The notes: generated from the sequence alone by a model not told the origin. Shown: positions 24,879-34,489, counted from the stretch's first letter. The stretch: DNA of 64,000 nt from Micromonospora echinofusca (GCF_900091445.1 NZ_LT607733.1:3928501-3992500), one strand, 5' to 3'. Program-made: numbers and translations.

Positions 24879-25543
24879 TGGGCGGCCAGACTCCGCCGAT
24901 CCATCGCCGGCTGGCGCAGATCGCCCTACAGGTCGGCGGCCAGTACGGGTTCGCCTTGGCCGGCGGGCACGCCATCGCCGCCCATGGCATCCTCGACCGC
25001 CCCAGCGAAGACGTCGACCTGTTCGCCGACTGGCAACGCCGCGCCGACTTCCCCACCGCCGTCGACGAAGTGATCGCCGCATACCGCGCCGAAGGTCTCC
25101 GCGTCGAGGTCGACCTTCGACTCGACACGTTCGCTCGGCTGCACATCACCGACCCGGCTCACCCAGACCAGCAGCACCGCGTGGAACTGGTGGCGAACTG
25201 GCGTGCCCAGCCGCCCGTCCAGATGGACATCGGTCCGGTCCTGCACCCCGATGACGTCATGGCCGGCAAGATGGACGCCCTCTACAACCGGGCAGCCGCC
25301 CGCGACTTCCTCGACATCGATGCCGCCATCGGCAGCGGCCGGTACACCCTCGACCAGCTCTGCGACCTCGCGCACGCCGCCGACGACGGATTCGACCGGA
25401 GCAGGTTCGCCGCGATGCTTCGCCACGTCGACCGCTTCGACGACGAAGACTTCACTGACTACGGTCTGGCGCCGCATGAGGTCGCCGACATGCGGGCTCG
25501 CGTCTCTGCATGGCGGACCGCCCTACTCCGAGCAGTCGAATAG
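24878..25543 (+). CDS. nucleotidyltransferase, AbiEii-like
   Basis: The protein has 221 residues from the GTG at 24878. The nucleotidyltransferase signature is ALAGGHAIAAHGILDRPSEDVDLFADW (GG...D-x-D), followed by a second acidic strand RVEVDLRLD and the segment KMDALYNRAAARDFLDIDA. This matches the AbiEii/DUF1814 group, toxins of type IV toxin-antitoxin and phage-abortive systems. The upstream partner is not an AbiEi-type protein. It is cargo of islet A. Confidence 0.8.
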   Translation: MGGQTPPIHRRLAQIALQVGGQYGFALAGGHAIAAHGILDRPSEDVDLFADWQRRADFPTAVDEVIAAYRAEGLRVEVDLRLDTFARLHITDPAHPDQQHRVELVANWRAQPPVQMDIGPVLHPDDVMAGKMDALYNRAAARDFLDIDAAIGSGRYTLDQLCDLAHAADDGFDRSRFAAMLRHVDRFDDEDFTDYGLAPHEVADMRARVSAWRTALLRAVE

Positions 25544-25590
25544 GTTCGATCAGGCTGCTCTGCTGCCTCCGTCTCCTCGGCCTGCTCGAC

Positions 25591-26061
25591 TCATGGCACG
25601 TCCGGGTCAGGGTGCTCGATCCGCCAGCGGCTCGCGGCAGCGTCATCGATCAGGCTGCTGTCGAGCAGCCAGTCAATGGCCCGGCGGGTTGCCCGAGCCT
25701 GGTGGAAGGCGTGCCAGACCGTCAGCAGGTGCGGATACTCGTCGTGCAGTTCGTCCCTGAACCGTCGGAAGGCACCCCTGCCTTGGACGGCCCGTAAGAG
25801 CGTGCGGCCCGCCTGCTCGTCGCTGACCCGCTCGGCAAAGTCGACCATGTCGCGGTGCCAGACGGAGGGCGGTAACGCCTCGATCGGAACCAGGTCGAGT
25901 TCATCCAGGTCCACCGGGGTCTTCCCGTCGATGCCGCCGTCAGCCGTCCACATCATGATCTCCCCGCTGGCCGGATCGATGAGCCAGCGGTACTCGTACG
26001 CGCTCTGGTCCTGCAGCGCCGTGGCGATCTCCTCGAGATCGAGGTGGCGTACGTCGAGCAT
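25591..26061 (-). CDS. UPF0158-family protein
   Basis: The protein has 156 residues from the chosen ATG at 26061, which has GGGAGT 8 nt upstream and begins with the family-like MLDVRHLDLEEIATALQDQ. An upstream ATG at 26169 lacks a ribosome-binding site. Conserved family features are LIDPASGEIMMW, WHRDMVDFAERVSD, GRGAFRRFRDEL and the ending WHAFHQARATRRAIDWLLD. Function is unknown. It converges with the nucleotidyltransferase gene. Confidence 0.75.
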   Translation of the reverse strand: MLDVRHLDLEEIATALQDQSAYEYRWLIDPASGEIMMWTADGGIDGKTPVDLDELDLVPIEALPPSVWHRDMVDFAERVSDEQAGRTLLRAVQGRGAFRRFRDELHDEYPHLLTVWHAFHQARATRRAIDWLLDSSLIDDAAASRWRIEHPDPDVP

Positions 26062-26214
26062 GAAGTCCACTCCCGTTGCCGTGGTCGTCGGCAACCACGG
26101 TAGGTCCGCTTCCCTCTCGGCCGCGAGACTGCCGGCCCAGTCGATTATCAGCACGGGGACCGAGGCCATCAGGCAACTACTGCTCCAGCAACCCGCAATC
26201 GGGAGACCGGTCAG

Positions 26215-27444
26215 CTACAGCCCGGCGGCGTCGAGGGTCTTGAGGAACGTCGGCCGGCGCTTGTGCGCGATGCGCAGCTCCGCGAGGTACCGTCCGAAAG
26301 CCGCGGCCTCTCCTGCCGCCTGGTACGCCGCCCGCAGGGCCGCAAGCAACGCGACGGCCCGTCGGTAGCGCCGTTTGTCAGCCGAGTTGAGGATCGCCTG
26401 CTCGACGAGGTCCCGGTACGGCTGGATCACCTCCTCCGGATGCGTCACGGCCCGCCCCTGCAGCAGAGCCTGCCACTGCGGCCCACCGAGCCACCGCCGG
26501 TGGTGCAGGGCCTCCTGCCACGCCTGCTCGTCACGGCCCACCGCCAGCAGCACGTTTACCAGTTCAGAGGCGTACGCCGGCTGGTGGGTGATCCGGTCGC
26601 GCAGCACCCCCAGAGCCCACGCTGTCGGATCGTCGCCACCGGCCTTCTCCACAGCGTCGATGAAGGATCGGTACCCGGCAGCGGTGGGATGCCGAGCGAA
26701 CTCCTCCCGCCGCACCCGGACGGCACCCGGCGTGTCGTCGGCGGCGACGAGCATGTCGACCAGGAGGTCACGGAGCCGGTCGGTGTAGGGCGAGCCCGCG
26801 TTGGCGGCCACGCCCCGCCGGGCCCAGCCGATCGCCTCGTCCCGGCGTCCGGCGGCATGTAGCGCCTCGGCGATCCGTTGGTACTGCACGGCGTTGGTCA
26901 GGTGCTCGGCCAACACCGCGACGTACCGGTCGACATCTCCAGACACCTCAGCGAGCTGCTCCCGCAGTTCACGCACCGCGAACGCGCCGGTCCACGACTC
27001 CGGGTCGGCCACGCGTGCCCGCTCGGCGACCAGCCGCTCCACCTCCGCGATCCCCCGCTTCCCCAGCGCCGGAGCGAAGTCAGCCAGTCGGACGCGGGGC
27101 CAGCCGGGGCCGTCGCACTCCAGCTTCACCAGCCAGCCGGCCAGGCTGATCGGGTTCGGCAGTGCTGCAACGCATGCCTTCGCGTACAGGTCCATGAGCT
27201 CCTGCAGGTCGTCTCCGATGATCCCGGAGGAGTCATCCAGATACATCAGGGCCCGCGTGATGCGGTCGACGGCCTTGCGCAACACCGGCACCGCGAGATC
27301 CGCCCGCCCCTCGGCGACCAACCGATCACACTCCTCGGCCACCTGGCGGGCGGTCTGCGAGTATTCCCGTCGACCCCGGCAGGGATCCCGCCGGCGGTCC
27401 CAGCGCAGCCGGTCCACCAACACCGTCAGCTCGTCACCGGTCAT
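26215..27444 (-). CDS. helical-repeat protein, DUF6880-like
   Basis: The protein has 409 residues of mostly helical, TPR-like pairs. Recognisable stretches are AVDRITRALMYLDDSSGIIGDDLQEL and the closing AALRAAYQAAGEAAAFGRYLAELRIAHKRRPTFLKTLDAAGL, often found next to or fused with SWIM zinc-finger proteins. No SWIM finger is present in this one or beside it, so it may be a free-standing version. Role unknown. The family name is from memory and less certain than the fold. Confidence 0.6.
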   Translation of the reverse strand: MTGDELTVLVDRLRWDRRRDPCRGRREYSQTARQVAEECDRLVAEGRADLAVPVLRKAVDRITRALMYLDDSSGIIGDDLQELMDLYAKACVAALPNPISLAGWLVKLECDGPGWPRVRLADFAPALGKRGIAEVERLVAERARVADPESWTGAFAVRELREQLAEVSGDVDRYVAVLAEHLTNAVQYQRIAEALHAAGRRDEAIGWARRGVAANAGSPYTDRLRDLLVDMLVAADDTPGAVRVRREEFARHPTAAGYRSFIDAVEKAGGDDPTAWALGVLRDRITHQPAYASELVNVLLAVGRDEQAWQEALHHRRWLGGPQWQALLQGRAVTHPEEVIQPYRDLVEQAILNSADKRRYRRAVALLAALRAAYQAAGEAAAFGRYLAELRIAHKRRPTFLKTLDAAGL

Positions 27445-27504
27445 CTGTCCATCTCAACAGATTGCGTCCGCACCTCGGGAACGCGCCGCCCTATCGTATG
27501 GGGC

Positions 27505-27891
27505 GTGCCGCATGACCAGGTTCTGGACGACGCGATCGAGGCGATCGTCGTCGACGAGCAACACAGCGCGTTCCTCGCCGTGATCGAGGACGAAACACCC
27601 CTGCCCGCCGCGGGCACCCTGCTGGGCAGCCCGGTCACCGTCACCTCGATCGACTACACGAAGGAGGCACGCGGCCTCGTCGCCACCTGCCAAGGCCCGG
27701 ATGGCACGGGCGAGGTCACCCTCGCCGACCTGGCGTTTTCGCCGGACACGGTCACCGCCTGGATCCACGCCGCCTACCGGCGTTACCTCGGCCTCACGCC
27801 GTTCCCGGCCCGGCCGAGGCCCGAGTGGACCTGGCCCAGCACTTGGCGGTGCCTCAGCGCCGGTGGGCGTACGCGGCCAGCCGCTCGCTGA
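27505..27891 (+). CDS. hypothetical protein
   Basis: The protein has 128 residues from a GTG at 27505. The first 110 read as a real small domain: DDAIEAIVVDEQHSAFLAVIEDETPLPAAGTLLGSPVTVTSIDYTKEARGLVATCQGPDGTGEVTLADLAF split over a predicted beta-rich fold, then AWIHAAYRRYLGLTPFP. The last 12 residues overlap the convergent gene and may not be native. No family recognised. Confidence 0.55.
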   Translation: MPHDQVLDDAIEAIVVDEQHSAFLAVIEDETPLPAAGTLLGSPVTVTSIDYTKEARGLVATCQGPDGTGEVTLADLAFSPDTVTAWIHAAYRRYLGLTPFPARPRPEWTWPSTWRCLSAGGRTRPAAR

Positions 27892-28999
27892 CCGGGCTGA
27901 CCCGCGGTCGCGGCACCCGACGGAAGTGCTCCGGCTTGTGTGCGCGGAGAAGGTCCTCACCGTCGCGGGTCCAGTCGAAACGCGGCTTCTTCAGCAGCCG
28001 CCGGAACACCACACTGGCGCGCTCGGGATCACGCGCGGCCAGCCGACGCAGCACCAGCGGGCCGACGCTGTCATCCTGCAGGTACGCCAGCGTGTGCTCC
28101 CGATAGCGGCGGCGGCGCAGCAGGTCCGGATCAGCGAACGCCGCCTCCACCAGCGCGAACTCGGCGTAGAACCCCAGCCCGTCGACCTCGTCGTAGATCA
28201 TCGCCACTGTCTCCGCCTCCACGACGTCCGGCGGCAACTCGAACATTGTCGTCTCGTCACCGGCCGCTGTGGAGGACGACGCGCCTGACGCTTCCGCACG
28301 GCAGAACGCGTGGTAGTCGGCCATTCGGTCGGCGACCTGGTCGCCGGCCACCACCACCAGGTCGCCGCCGAAAAACCGCACGAACCGGTCCCGATCCTGA
28401 CGTTGCAGCTCCCACGCCTGGGCGAGCTTCTCCGGGTTCCGGTACACCGCCTCCGGTGCGCGCAGCGACATCTCCAGCGCCATCTGGTACGCGACGTCCC
28501 GCTCCTGCGGCCGCCACACGTTCATCGGGCCGCTGATCATCCACTCCTCGCCCACCGCCGCCAGCCGAGCGAGCATGAACGACCGACGCGGCGTACGCCG
28601 GAACACCGACGGACCCATGTTGGAACGCACTCGGTAGGTCAACTCATCCACGAGGTTCACCACAACCAGCGCCGCACCGTCGCGCCCCTGCACCTCGAAG
28701 GGTCCCTGCACCACGTCCCGCCACCCGAGCAGCATTTGACGCTCCCGCCCGGACAACTCCGGGTGCGCGGCGACGAACTGCTCCACCACCGTCCGGCCGT
28801 CACGCAGCCGATGCTCCAGGACGAAGTAGTCCCAGAGGATCATCAAAGCGTGCTCGTCGAGCGCAACGCGCCCGTGGTGCTGGTCCGCCAGCACGTCATC
28901 GAACGCCCGATCATAACGTCGCTGCTGCGAGAACGCCACCAGCTGCTGCTTCAACTCACCCGCACGAATCAACAGATCATCATCCACAGTGATCGGCAC
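27854..28999 (-). CDS. hypothetical protein
   Basis: The protein has 381 residues with GTG at 28999, high-GC codon use and balanced composition, so it is likely real. Visible features are an all-alpha start (ELKQQLVAFSQQRRYDRAFDDVL), a mixed central part with RSNMGPSVFRRTPRRSFMLARLAAVGEEW, and a C-terminal run of helices. No catalytic motif or membrane segment is seen. It overlaps the convergent gene by 38 bp. Function unknown. Confidence 0.6.
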   Translation of the reverse strand: MPITVDDDLLIRAGELKQQLVAFSQQRRYDRAFDDVLADQHHGRVALDEHALMILWDYFVLEHRLRDGRTVVEQFVAAHPELSGRERQMLLGWRDVVQGPFEVQGRDGAALVVVNLVDELTYRVRSNMGPSVFRRTPRRSFMLARLAAVGEEWMISGPMNVWRPQERDVAYQMALEMSLRAPEAVYRNPEKLAQAWELQRQDRDRFVRFFGGDLVVVAGDQVADRMADYHAFCRAEASGASSSTAAGDETTMFELPPDVVEAETVAMIYDEVDGLGFYAEFALVEAAFADPDLLRRRRYREHTLAYLQDDSVGPLVLRRLAARDPERASVVFRRLLKKPRFDWTRDGEDLLRAHKPEHFRRVPRPRVSPVSERLAAYAHRR

Positions 29000-29132
29000 G
29001 GCCTTTTCCTACCACGACGCAGCATTCGCGGGATCTCGCCCCTGTCCACCAGCTCACCGAGCCCACGATGCGCCGCCAGCCGACGGCCCTGCCGGAAGAA
29101 GGAGGATTGCCGAGCCGCCCGACGAAGCGACA

Positions 29133-29380
29133 TCTGGCAGCATCTGCAGCGCTTGATGCGGAATCAAGAGACCGAAATGCCGCTCCGTCCGGGACGCAGA
29201 CGAAGCGGCAGGTCAGAGCGTTACGAGTTCAGCGGGTTGGCGGCCGACGGGCCGCGTCGTTGCCGCCAGAGAAGATCATCCGTTACCGGATGTTACCGCC
29301 GTTACCGGAGAAGATCTTCATCTCCCCAGGTCAACCGGTCGGGACGGCCGGATTCGAACCGACGACCCCTTGACCCCCAG
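29133..29380. repeat. direct repeat A, right copy, ending in a tRNA-Pro 3'-half (att scar)
   Basis: This matches 23990-24192. An extra segment, itself a partial short duplication (GTTACCGGATGTTACCG-like), lies before the final part. The last 42 bp (29339-29380) are again the tRNA-Pro 3' half. With the left copy it brackets islet A (about 4.9 kb). Confidence 0.85.
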
Positions 29381-29427
29381 GACGATTTGGTAAGCGTTCC
29401 CGCACGTCACACACGCTATCCCCAAGA

Positions 29428-29505
29428 TCAGGCCGTGCGGTCGACGTCGTGCCGCGCACCATCGCGCAGGCCGTGTGGTCCCCACCTGGTCCCCAGGCAC
29501 TGAGA
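29428..29505 (-). pseudogene. integrase C-terminal tail remnant (copy 1)
   Basis: A minus-strand frame encodes LGTRWGPHGLRDGARHDVDR up to a TGA 48 bp from the att scar. This resembles the last residues of tyrosine integrases of tRNA-inserting actinobacterial elements, whose gene ends next to the att site. The catalytic part is missing. A near copy exists at 30523-30600. Confidence 0.5.
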
Positions 29506-29529
29506 CGTTCGACGAAACGCAACACCGGT

Positions 29530-30059
29530 TCAGCGAGGAGTAAGCGAGTCCGGCTCTTGGTCGTCACCCGATGACAACTTCTCGCGCTTCTCCGCATCGG
29601 TGCTCCGCTGTACTGCCATGTATTCGGCCAGATGCGGGTCGGCTCGGACTTCATCGCCGCGCATGTATCGCGCAACGACCCGCTTCGCCGCCCGGAGCCA
29701 GGCAAATCTTGATGTCCGTCGCATCCCACGACTCCCCCACCTTCGTTACGGTCAGCGACTCCCACCGACTCCCAAGGCAACCGGGTCGTGATTCCCCGCA
29801 GCCAAAGTGTCAGCCCATTCAGATCGACCTTGATCAGAAACGGCCAGAGCAGCATCAGCCACGCAAGAAGTGAAACAGCGACTACAACCAGGCTAACGAC
29901 TTCGTAAAAGGGCGCCTTGCTGTAATGAAAGTGATCAGGGTTGGCCCCGGCCCACCGTGCCGCCAACCAGACGAGCGCCCCGAACAGCCCCCAGGCGAGG
30001 CAAATCTTGCGCAGTCTCGCAGTGTTCCGATGCAACTGCACGGTCCCCCCTCCTGACAA
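29530..30059 (-). pseudogene. membrane-protein gene broken by frameshifts
   Basis: The first 95 residues (from 30059) have two membrane segments (ICLAWGLFGALVWLAARW and EVVSLVVVAVSLLAWLMLLWPFLI) and continue to LWLRGITTRLPWES. There a near-perfect 10-bp tandem duplication (TGGGAGTCGG-TGGGAGTCGC) shifts the frame; without one copy it reads ESLTVTKVGESWDATDIKICL. A further shift is needed to reach the charged ending ARYMRGDEVRADPHLAEYM...SLTPR that stops at 29530. It is probably a decayed gene of islet B. Confidence 0.55.
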
Positions 30060-30313
30060 GACGAATGCCCCACGGACTCGGCAGCTGATCTGGCACCGTA
30101 CCGCAGCTCGTCACGTTGCTTCCCGTCGCAGGTCAGAGGGTGGAGGGCAGGAACGTGCCTGCCCCACGCCAGCCGTCGGGCACGGGCGTGGCGGTCGCCG
30201 AGCGACAGTGGCAAGCGGCCGGAGACGCCCAGGTGACCGCACACGTGCGGCCCGTCCAGGATCCTTGTTGCTGTGAGCGAACGATCGGAAGGCAAGAGCG
30301 GCCAGCCGTGGAA
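30060..30313. other. islet B, non-coding
   Basis: No gene is supported. It joins the broken membrane-protein gene to direct repeat B. Confidence 0.4.
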
Positions 30314-30474
30314 CTTGACCGGCGGTCAAGATGCACTACCGGCCCGGCGCACTTGACCGACGTGGTCCCCAGGAAGCCAGCAGGGCCGACCCGATGCGTC
30401 GGATCAGCCCAATGACCTGCTGTTTTACCTTGTCGGGACGGCCGGATTCGAACCGACGACCCCTTGACCCCCAG
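30314..30474. repeat. direct repeat B, left copy, ending in a tRNA-Pro 3'-half (att scar)
   Basis: This aligns without gaps to 32016-32176 over 161 bp with roughly a dozen differences. Its end (30433-30474) is the same tRNA-Pro 3' half. It marks the border between islets B and C. Confidence 0.85.
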
Positions 30475-30522
30475 GACGCTTCGCCCACACGTCCACGCGC
30501 GTCACGCACGCTATCCCCAAGA

Positions 30523-30600
30523 TCAGGCCGTGCGGTCGACGTCGTGCCGCGCACCATCGCGCAGGCCGTGTGGTCCCCACTTGGTCCCCGGAACGCTGAC
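30523..30600 (-). pseudogene. integrase C-terminal tail remnant (copy 2)
   Basis: The frame encodes SVPGTKWGPHGLRDGARHDV then DRTA and a TGA, nearly identical in sequence and position to the remnant at 29428-29505. The frame stays open upstream to 30939 but that part looks non-coding. Two copies each sitting next to an att scar indicate two related elements. Confidence 0.5.
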
Positions 30601-31181
30601 ACGCTCCAGCGACCGCAGCAGGCGGTTTAGGAAGTGTGGACACGGGCGGAAGCGGCTCGGCAAGGAGCTGGTCCGGCCTGCGCTGCCAGGCTGGCGGCCA
30701 CCTCCAGGAGTCGACCGCCGTTGACCCTCGGCACCCGTGCCAACAGGCACGCATCGGGCACGGCGCGACCGGAGGATTATGAGATCAATATAGGCGACCC
30801 AGCGACCTGCCCAAGTGGGCCCCCACCCGCGGAAACACCTATCGACATCTTTCACCACTCCCCCGCCGTCCGTCGACCTCTTGCGGACTCGATGCGGACC
30901 GCTCGCTGCCACGAGGTGGTCAGTTTGCCGGCCCCTCACCAGGCACTTGCCACAGCAGCCGCTCGGCTCGCTGCTCCCACCTCACATGCTCCTGCTTTTG
31001 AGAGATCGAAGTTGCTTTGGCCGGCATACGCCCAACTTGCACCACAAATGTGAAATTCATGAATATTTGCATTTAACGCTACGGCGGGAGACCTGCCCTA
31101 GTAGGCAACCGTAGGATATTGATGTTGGTTACGGCAGTTACAGGAAGCAGCCTTGATGCACATCGATTACACGGGGGATCT
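30601..31181. other. islet C, non-coding part
   Basis: About 580 bp without a supported gene. GC falls clearly from about 30980 to 31180, ahead of the small secreted protein gene, a sign of DNA of different origin. Confidence 0.4.
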
Positions 31182-31559
31182 ATGAAAAAGATGAGATCAA
31201 TCCTCAGCATTCTGAGTCTCGCAGCGGCCCTTTTGGTAGTTGCACCGCCAAACGCTGCCCAGGCTGCTGCTTGGTCCTGCTCCAGTGGATACGTTTGCGT
31301 TTGGAGTGGAACAGGTGGGACGGGAAGCAGGTGCACCTGGTCCGATGCTGACCCTGACTGGCTAAGTGGAAGCATTCAATGCGGGTGGACCGCAGCTTAC
31401 GCGGTTCGCTCAGCATGGAATCGCGGGACGAGCACGTCCTACCGCGGCGTCGAGTTCTACACCTATTCCAACTACGTCAACCCGGACCTCTTATTGGGGC
31501 AGGGAATCAAGTATGACGGCCTTAATGATTTCTATCGCTCACATCGCTGGGTGAGTTGA
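31182..31559 (+). CDS. small secreted Cys-rich protein, peptidase-inhibitor I36-like
   Basis: The protein has 125 residues from the ATG at 31182. A Sec signal peptide (MKKMRSILSILSLAAALLVV, cleavage near AAQA-AAW) precedes an extracellular domain with cysteines in CSSGYVCVW, RCTWSD and IQCGW, and the segment GVEFYTYSNYVNPDLLLGQG, which resembles the beta/gamma-crystallin-like inhibitor I36 family of actinobacteria. Codon use is less GC-biased than in neighbours, supporting acquisition with islet C. Confidence 0.7.
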   Translation: MKKMRSILSILSLAAALLVVAPPNAAQAAAWSCSSGYVCVWSGTGGTGSRCTWSDADPDWLSGSIQCGWTAAYAVRSAWNRGTSTSYRGVEFYTYSNYVNPDLLLGQGIKYDGLNDFYRSHRWVS

Positions 31560-32015
31560 ACCAAGTTTTGCAAATACCTATCCTATGACGGCCAATAGCA
31601 CCTTCACTATGGCTCGAATGTCTGCCATGGGCAGCGGCTGCGTCTAACGGATCTCGATGTCATCTCGTCTGCCGCCGACCCACACACCGTGGGGCGGGCC
31701 AGGGCCAGGGTGACAAGGTGGAGCGCCCTACCGGACGAACGACCTTGTCGCCCTGGCCCTGGTCTGCTCGGCTCTGCCTGGGTCGGTGGTAGGCGGGATG
31801 GCATCCCACCACCCACGGACCGGAACAGTTCGGCAACTCCATCTCGGAGTCGTCTGGCCCCCGCCGGAGGCATGCCCTTCATTCAGCCGGCGCGCCGACC
31901 GATGCCGGCGCTTGCGCCGCCAGCAGGCCGAGCGCGGCCGGCGCGGCCCGCTTGCGGGCCGCCTTGATGCAGATAGCGAACGATTCGGCAGGCATCCCGC
32001 ATTAACGCTTCGCGA
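31560..32015. other. islet C, right part with inverted repeat
   Basis: No gene is supported. A 21-bp imperfect inverted repeat (31699-31719 with 31742-31762, 22-nt loop) and a palindrome around 31796-31810 are the only structures seen. Confidence 0.45.
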
Positions 32016-32208
<193 letters not shown>

Positions 32209-32359
32209 ATGCTCCCGCGCGGATCTCCCCGCGACAGCCGGTACAGCTTAGCGCAGGATCTTCGCGCCGTCCGCACTGCCCCCTCCCGTGCCGGAACGCG
32301 TCGTCCCGCCCACACTATCTAAGGCGTCCTAGGAGGATAGGGAAGTTGGTGGGTAGCGA

Positions 32360-32396
32360 GAAGCCGGGTGGGAAAGGTCCTCCCCCACCCGGCTTC
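32360..32396 (-). terminator. terminator after der
   Basis: A perfect 13-bp stem (GAAGCCGGGTGGG/CCCACCCGGCTTC) with an 11-nt loop lies 13 bp beyond the der stop. It closes the core minus-strand operon. Confidence 0.85.
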
Positions 32397-32408
32397 AGAT
32401 CGAGCGGT

Positions 32409-33812
32409 TCAGCCGTGCGCCTTGCCCCGGCCGCCGGGGCCGAGCTTCTTGCGGGGGCGTACGGAGATCTCGATCGGGCTGCCCTCGAAGCCGAACTCCT
32501 CGCGCAGCTTGCGCTCGACGAACCGCTGGTAGCCCGCGTCCAGCGGGGCGGTGGTGAACAGCACGAAGCGCGGCGGTGCCACGCCCGCCTGGGTGGCGAA
32601 GAGGATCTTCGGCGCCCGTCCGCCTCGCACCGGGTGCGGGGTGGCCTGCACCAGCGCGGTCAGCCACGCGTTGAGCTGCGCGGTCGGTACGCGGGTCTCC
32701 CAGCTCGCCAGGGCCTTGCGCAGCGCCGGGGCGAGCTTGTCGACCGCCCGGCCGGTCTGCGCCGACAGGTTGAGCCGGATCGCCCACGGGATGCGGCGAA
32801 GCTCGCGCTCGATCTCCTTGTCCAGGTAGTACCGGCGGTCGGCGTCGACCAGGTCCCACTTGTTGAAGGCGATCACCAGCGCCCGGCCGGCCTCGGTGAC
32901 CATGGTCAGGATCCGCTGGTCCTGCTCGCTGATGGGCTCGCTGGAGTCCAGCAGCACCACGGCGACCTCGGCGGCCTCGATCGCCGAGGCGGTCCGCAGG
33001 CTGGCGTAGTACTCGGTGCCGCTGGCCTTGCCGACCCGCTTGCGCAGGCCCGCCGTGTCGACGAGCTGCCAGGTCTCCCCGCCGATCTCGACCAGGCTGT
33101 CGACCGGGTCGACGGTGGTGCCGGCGACCGAGTCGACGACCGCCCGCTCCTCGCCCGAGAAGCGGTTGAGCAGGCTGGACTTGCCGACGTTCGGCCGGCC
33201 GACGAGGGCCACCCGACGCGGGCCGCGCGGGCGGTTCTCGTCGATCTTCGGCGCCTCCGGCAGCGCGCTCATGATGGCGTCCAGCAGTTCGCCCGAACCG
33301 CGTCCGTGCAGCGCCGACACCGGGTACGGCTCACCGAGGCCCAGCGACCACAGCGAGGTCGACTCCATCTCGATGGCGGTGTTGTCGGCCTTGTTCGCGA
33401 CCAGGATCACCGGCTTGGCGCTGCGGCGCAGCATGCGTACGGCGGCCTCGTCCACGTCGGTCGAGCCGACCATCGCGTCGACCACGAACAGCACCACGTC
33501 GGCGGTGGCGACCGCCGTCTCGGCCTGCGCCGCGATCGCGGCCGCCCGGTCCTTGGCGTCGGGCTCCCAGCCGCCGGTGTCCACCACGGTGAACTGCCGG
33601 CCGGCCCACTGCGCGTCGTAGGGGACGCGGTCCCGGGTGACCCCGGGGACATCCTCGACGACCGCCTGGCGGCGGCCGATGAGGCGGTTGACCAGGGTCG
33701 ACTTGCCCACGTTGGGGCGGCCGACCACGGCCACGACCGGCTGCGGGCCGGTGGGCTCCTCGGTGTCGGCGTCCGGCTCCCGCAGCTCGATCCACCCGTC
33801 GGTGTCGGTCAT
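32409..33812 (-). CDS. der: ribosome-assembly GTPase Der (EngA)
   Basis: The protein has 467 residues and tandem GTPase domains: first [16 protein letters not shown] with DTGGWE and NKAD, second [17 protein letters not shown] with DTAGLRKR and NKWD, then the KH-like C-terminal domain ending [14 protein letters not shown]. Length and double G-domain are diagnostic. Der is needed for maturation of the 50S subunit. Its start overlaps the stop of cmk (ATGA), so they form one transcript with upstream rluB and scpB. Confidence 0.98.
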   Translation of the reverse strand: MTDTDGWIELREPDADTEEPTGPQPVVAVVGRPNVGKSTLVNRLIGRRQAVVEDVPGVTRDRVPYDAQWAGRQFTVVDTGGWEPDAKDRAAAIAAQAETAVATADVVLFVVDAMVGSTDVDEAAVRMLRRSAKPVILVANKADNTAIEMESTSLWSLGLGEPYPVSALHGRGSGELLDAIMSALPEAPKIDENRPRGPRRVALVGRPNVGKSSLLNRFSGEERAVVDSVAGTTVDPVDSLVEIGGETWQLVDTAGLRKRVGKASGTEYYASLRTASAIEAAEVAVVLLDSSEPISEQDQRILTMVTEAGRALVIAFNKWDLVDADRRYYLDKEIERELRRIPWAIRLNLSAQTGRAVDKLAPALRKALASWETRVPTAQLNAWLTALVQATPHPVRGGRAPKILFATQAGVAPPRFVLFTTAPLDAGYQRFVERKLREEFGFEGSPIEISVRPRKKLGPGGRGKAHG

Positions 33813-34489
33813 GCCACTCCCCGATCGGTCAGCAGGTCACGCAGCCGCCCGACGACCTGGTCGATGCCCAGCTCGGTGGTGTCGAGCACCACGGCGTCGG
33901 CGGCCTGGGTCAGCGGGTCGGCCTTGCGGGTCGAGTCGAGCCGGTCCCGCCGGGCCAGGTCGGCCGCGGTCGCCGCCACGTCGGTGGCGTCCTCGGCGCT
34001 GCGCCGGGCGGCCCGGGCCGCCTCGGACGCGGTCAGGTAGACCTTCAGGTCGGCATCCGGCGCCACCACGGAGCCGATGTCGCGGCCCTCGACCACGATC
34101 CGGCCGGCGTTGACGATCATCTCGCGCTGCCGGTTGACCAGCAGGGCGCGCACCGCCGGCACGGCGGCCACCGCGGAGACCGCTCCGGTCACCTCCGGGC
34201 CGCGGATCTGTGCGTCGACGTTCACGCCGTCGGCGGTCACGCCGTACCCCTGGGGGTCGGTGCCGATGCGCAGGTCGACCTCGCCGGCGACCTTGGCCAC
34301 CGACTCGGCGTCGGTCAGGTCGACCCCGGAGCGCAGCACCGCCCAGGTGATGGCGCGGTACATGGCGCCGGTGTCGAGATAGCGGGCACCGATGCCGACG
34401 GCGAGCCGCCGCGAGACGGTGGACTTACCCGAACCGGACGGCCCGTCCACAGCGACCACGCATCGCCCGGCCCGTTCGTTTTCCTCCAC
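33809..34489 (-). CDS. cmk: cytidylate kinase
   Basis: The protein has 226 residues. P-loop [18 protein letters not shown], the acceptor site [15 protein letters not shown], and [23 protein letters not shown] are classic for CMP kinase, which makes (d)CDP from (d)CMP. The GTG at 34489 is chosen (GAGGAG upstream, usual length); an in-frame start 60 bp earlier gives an atypical N-terminus. Confidence 0.96.
   Translation of the reverse strand: MEENERAGRCVVAVDGPSGSGKSTVSRRLAVGIGARYLDTGAMYRAITWAVLRSGVDLTDAESVAKVAGEVDLRIGTDPQGYGVTADGVNVDAQIRGPEVTGAVSAVAAVPAVRALLVNRQREMIVNAGRIVVEGRDIGSVVAPDADLKVYLTASEAARAARRSAEDATDVAATAADLARRDRLDSTRKADPLTQAADAVVLDTTELGIDQVVGRLRDLLTDRGVA

Noticed and set aside
24151..30474. 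Three additional tRNA-Pro genes
   Set aside because: Each copy at 24151, 29339 and 30433 stops in the anticodon loop and lacks the D-arm and 5' acceptor strand, so they are attachment scars.
30523..30939. A 138-codon intact gene
   Set aside because: Only the last 25 residues resemble a protein tail; the rest looks non-coding.
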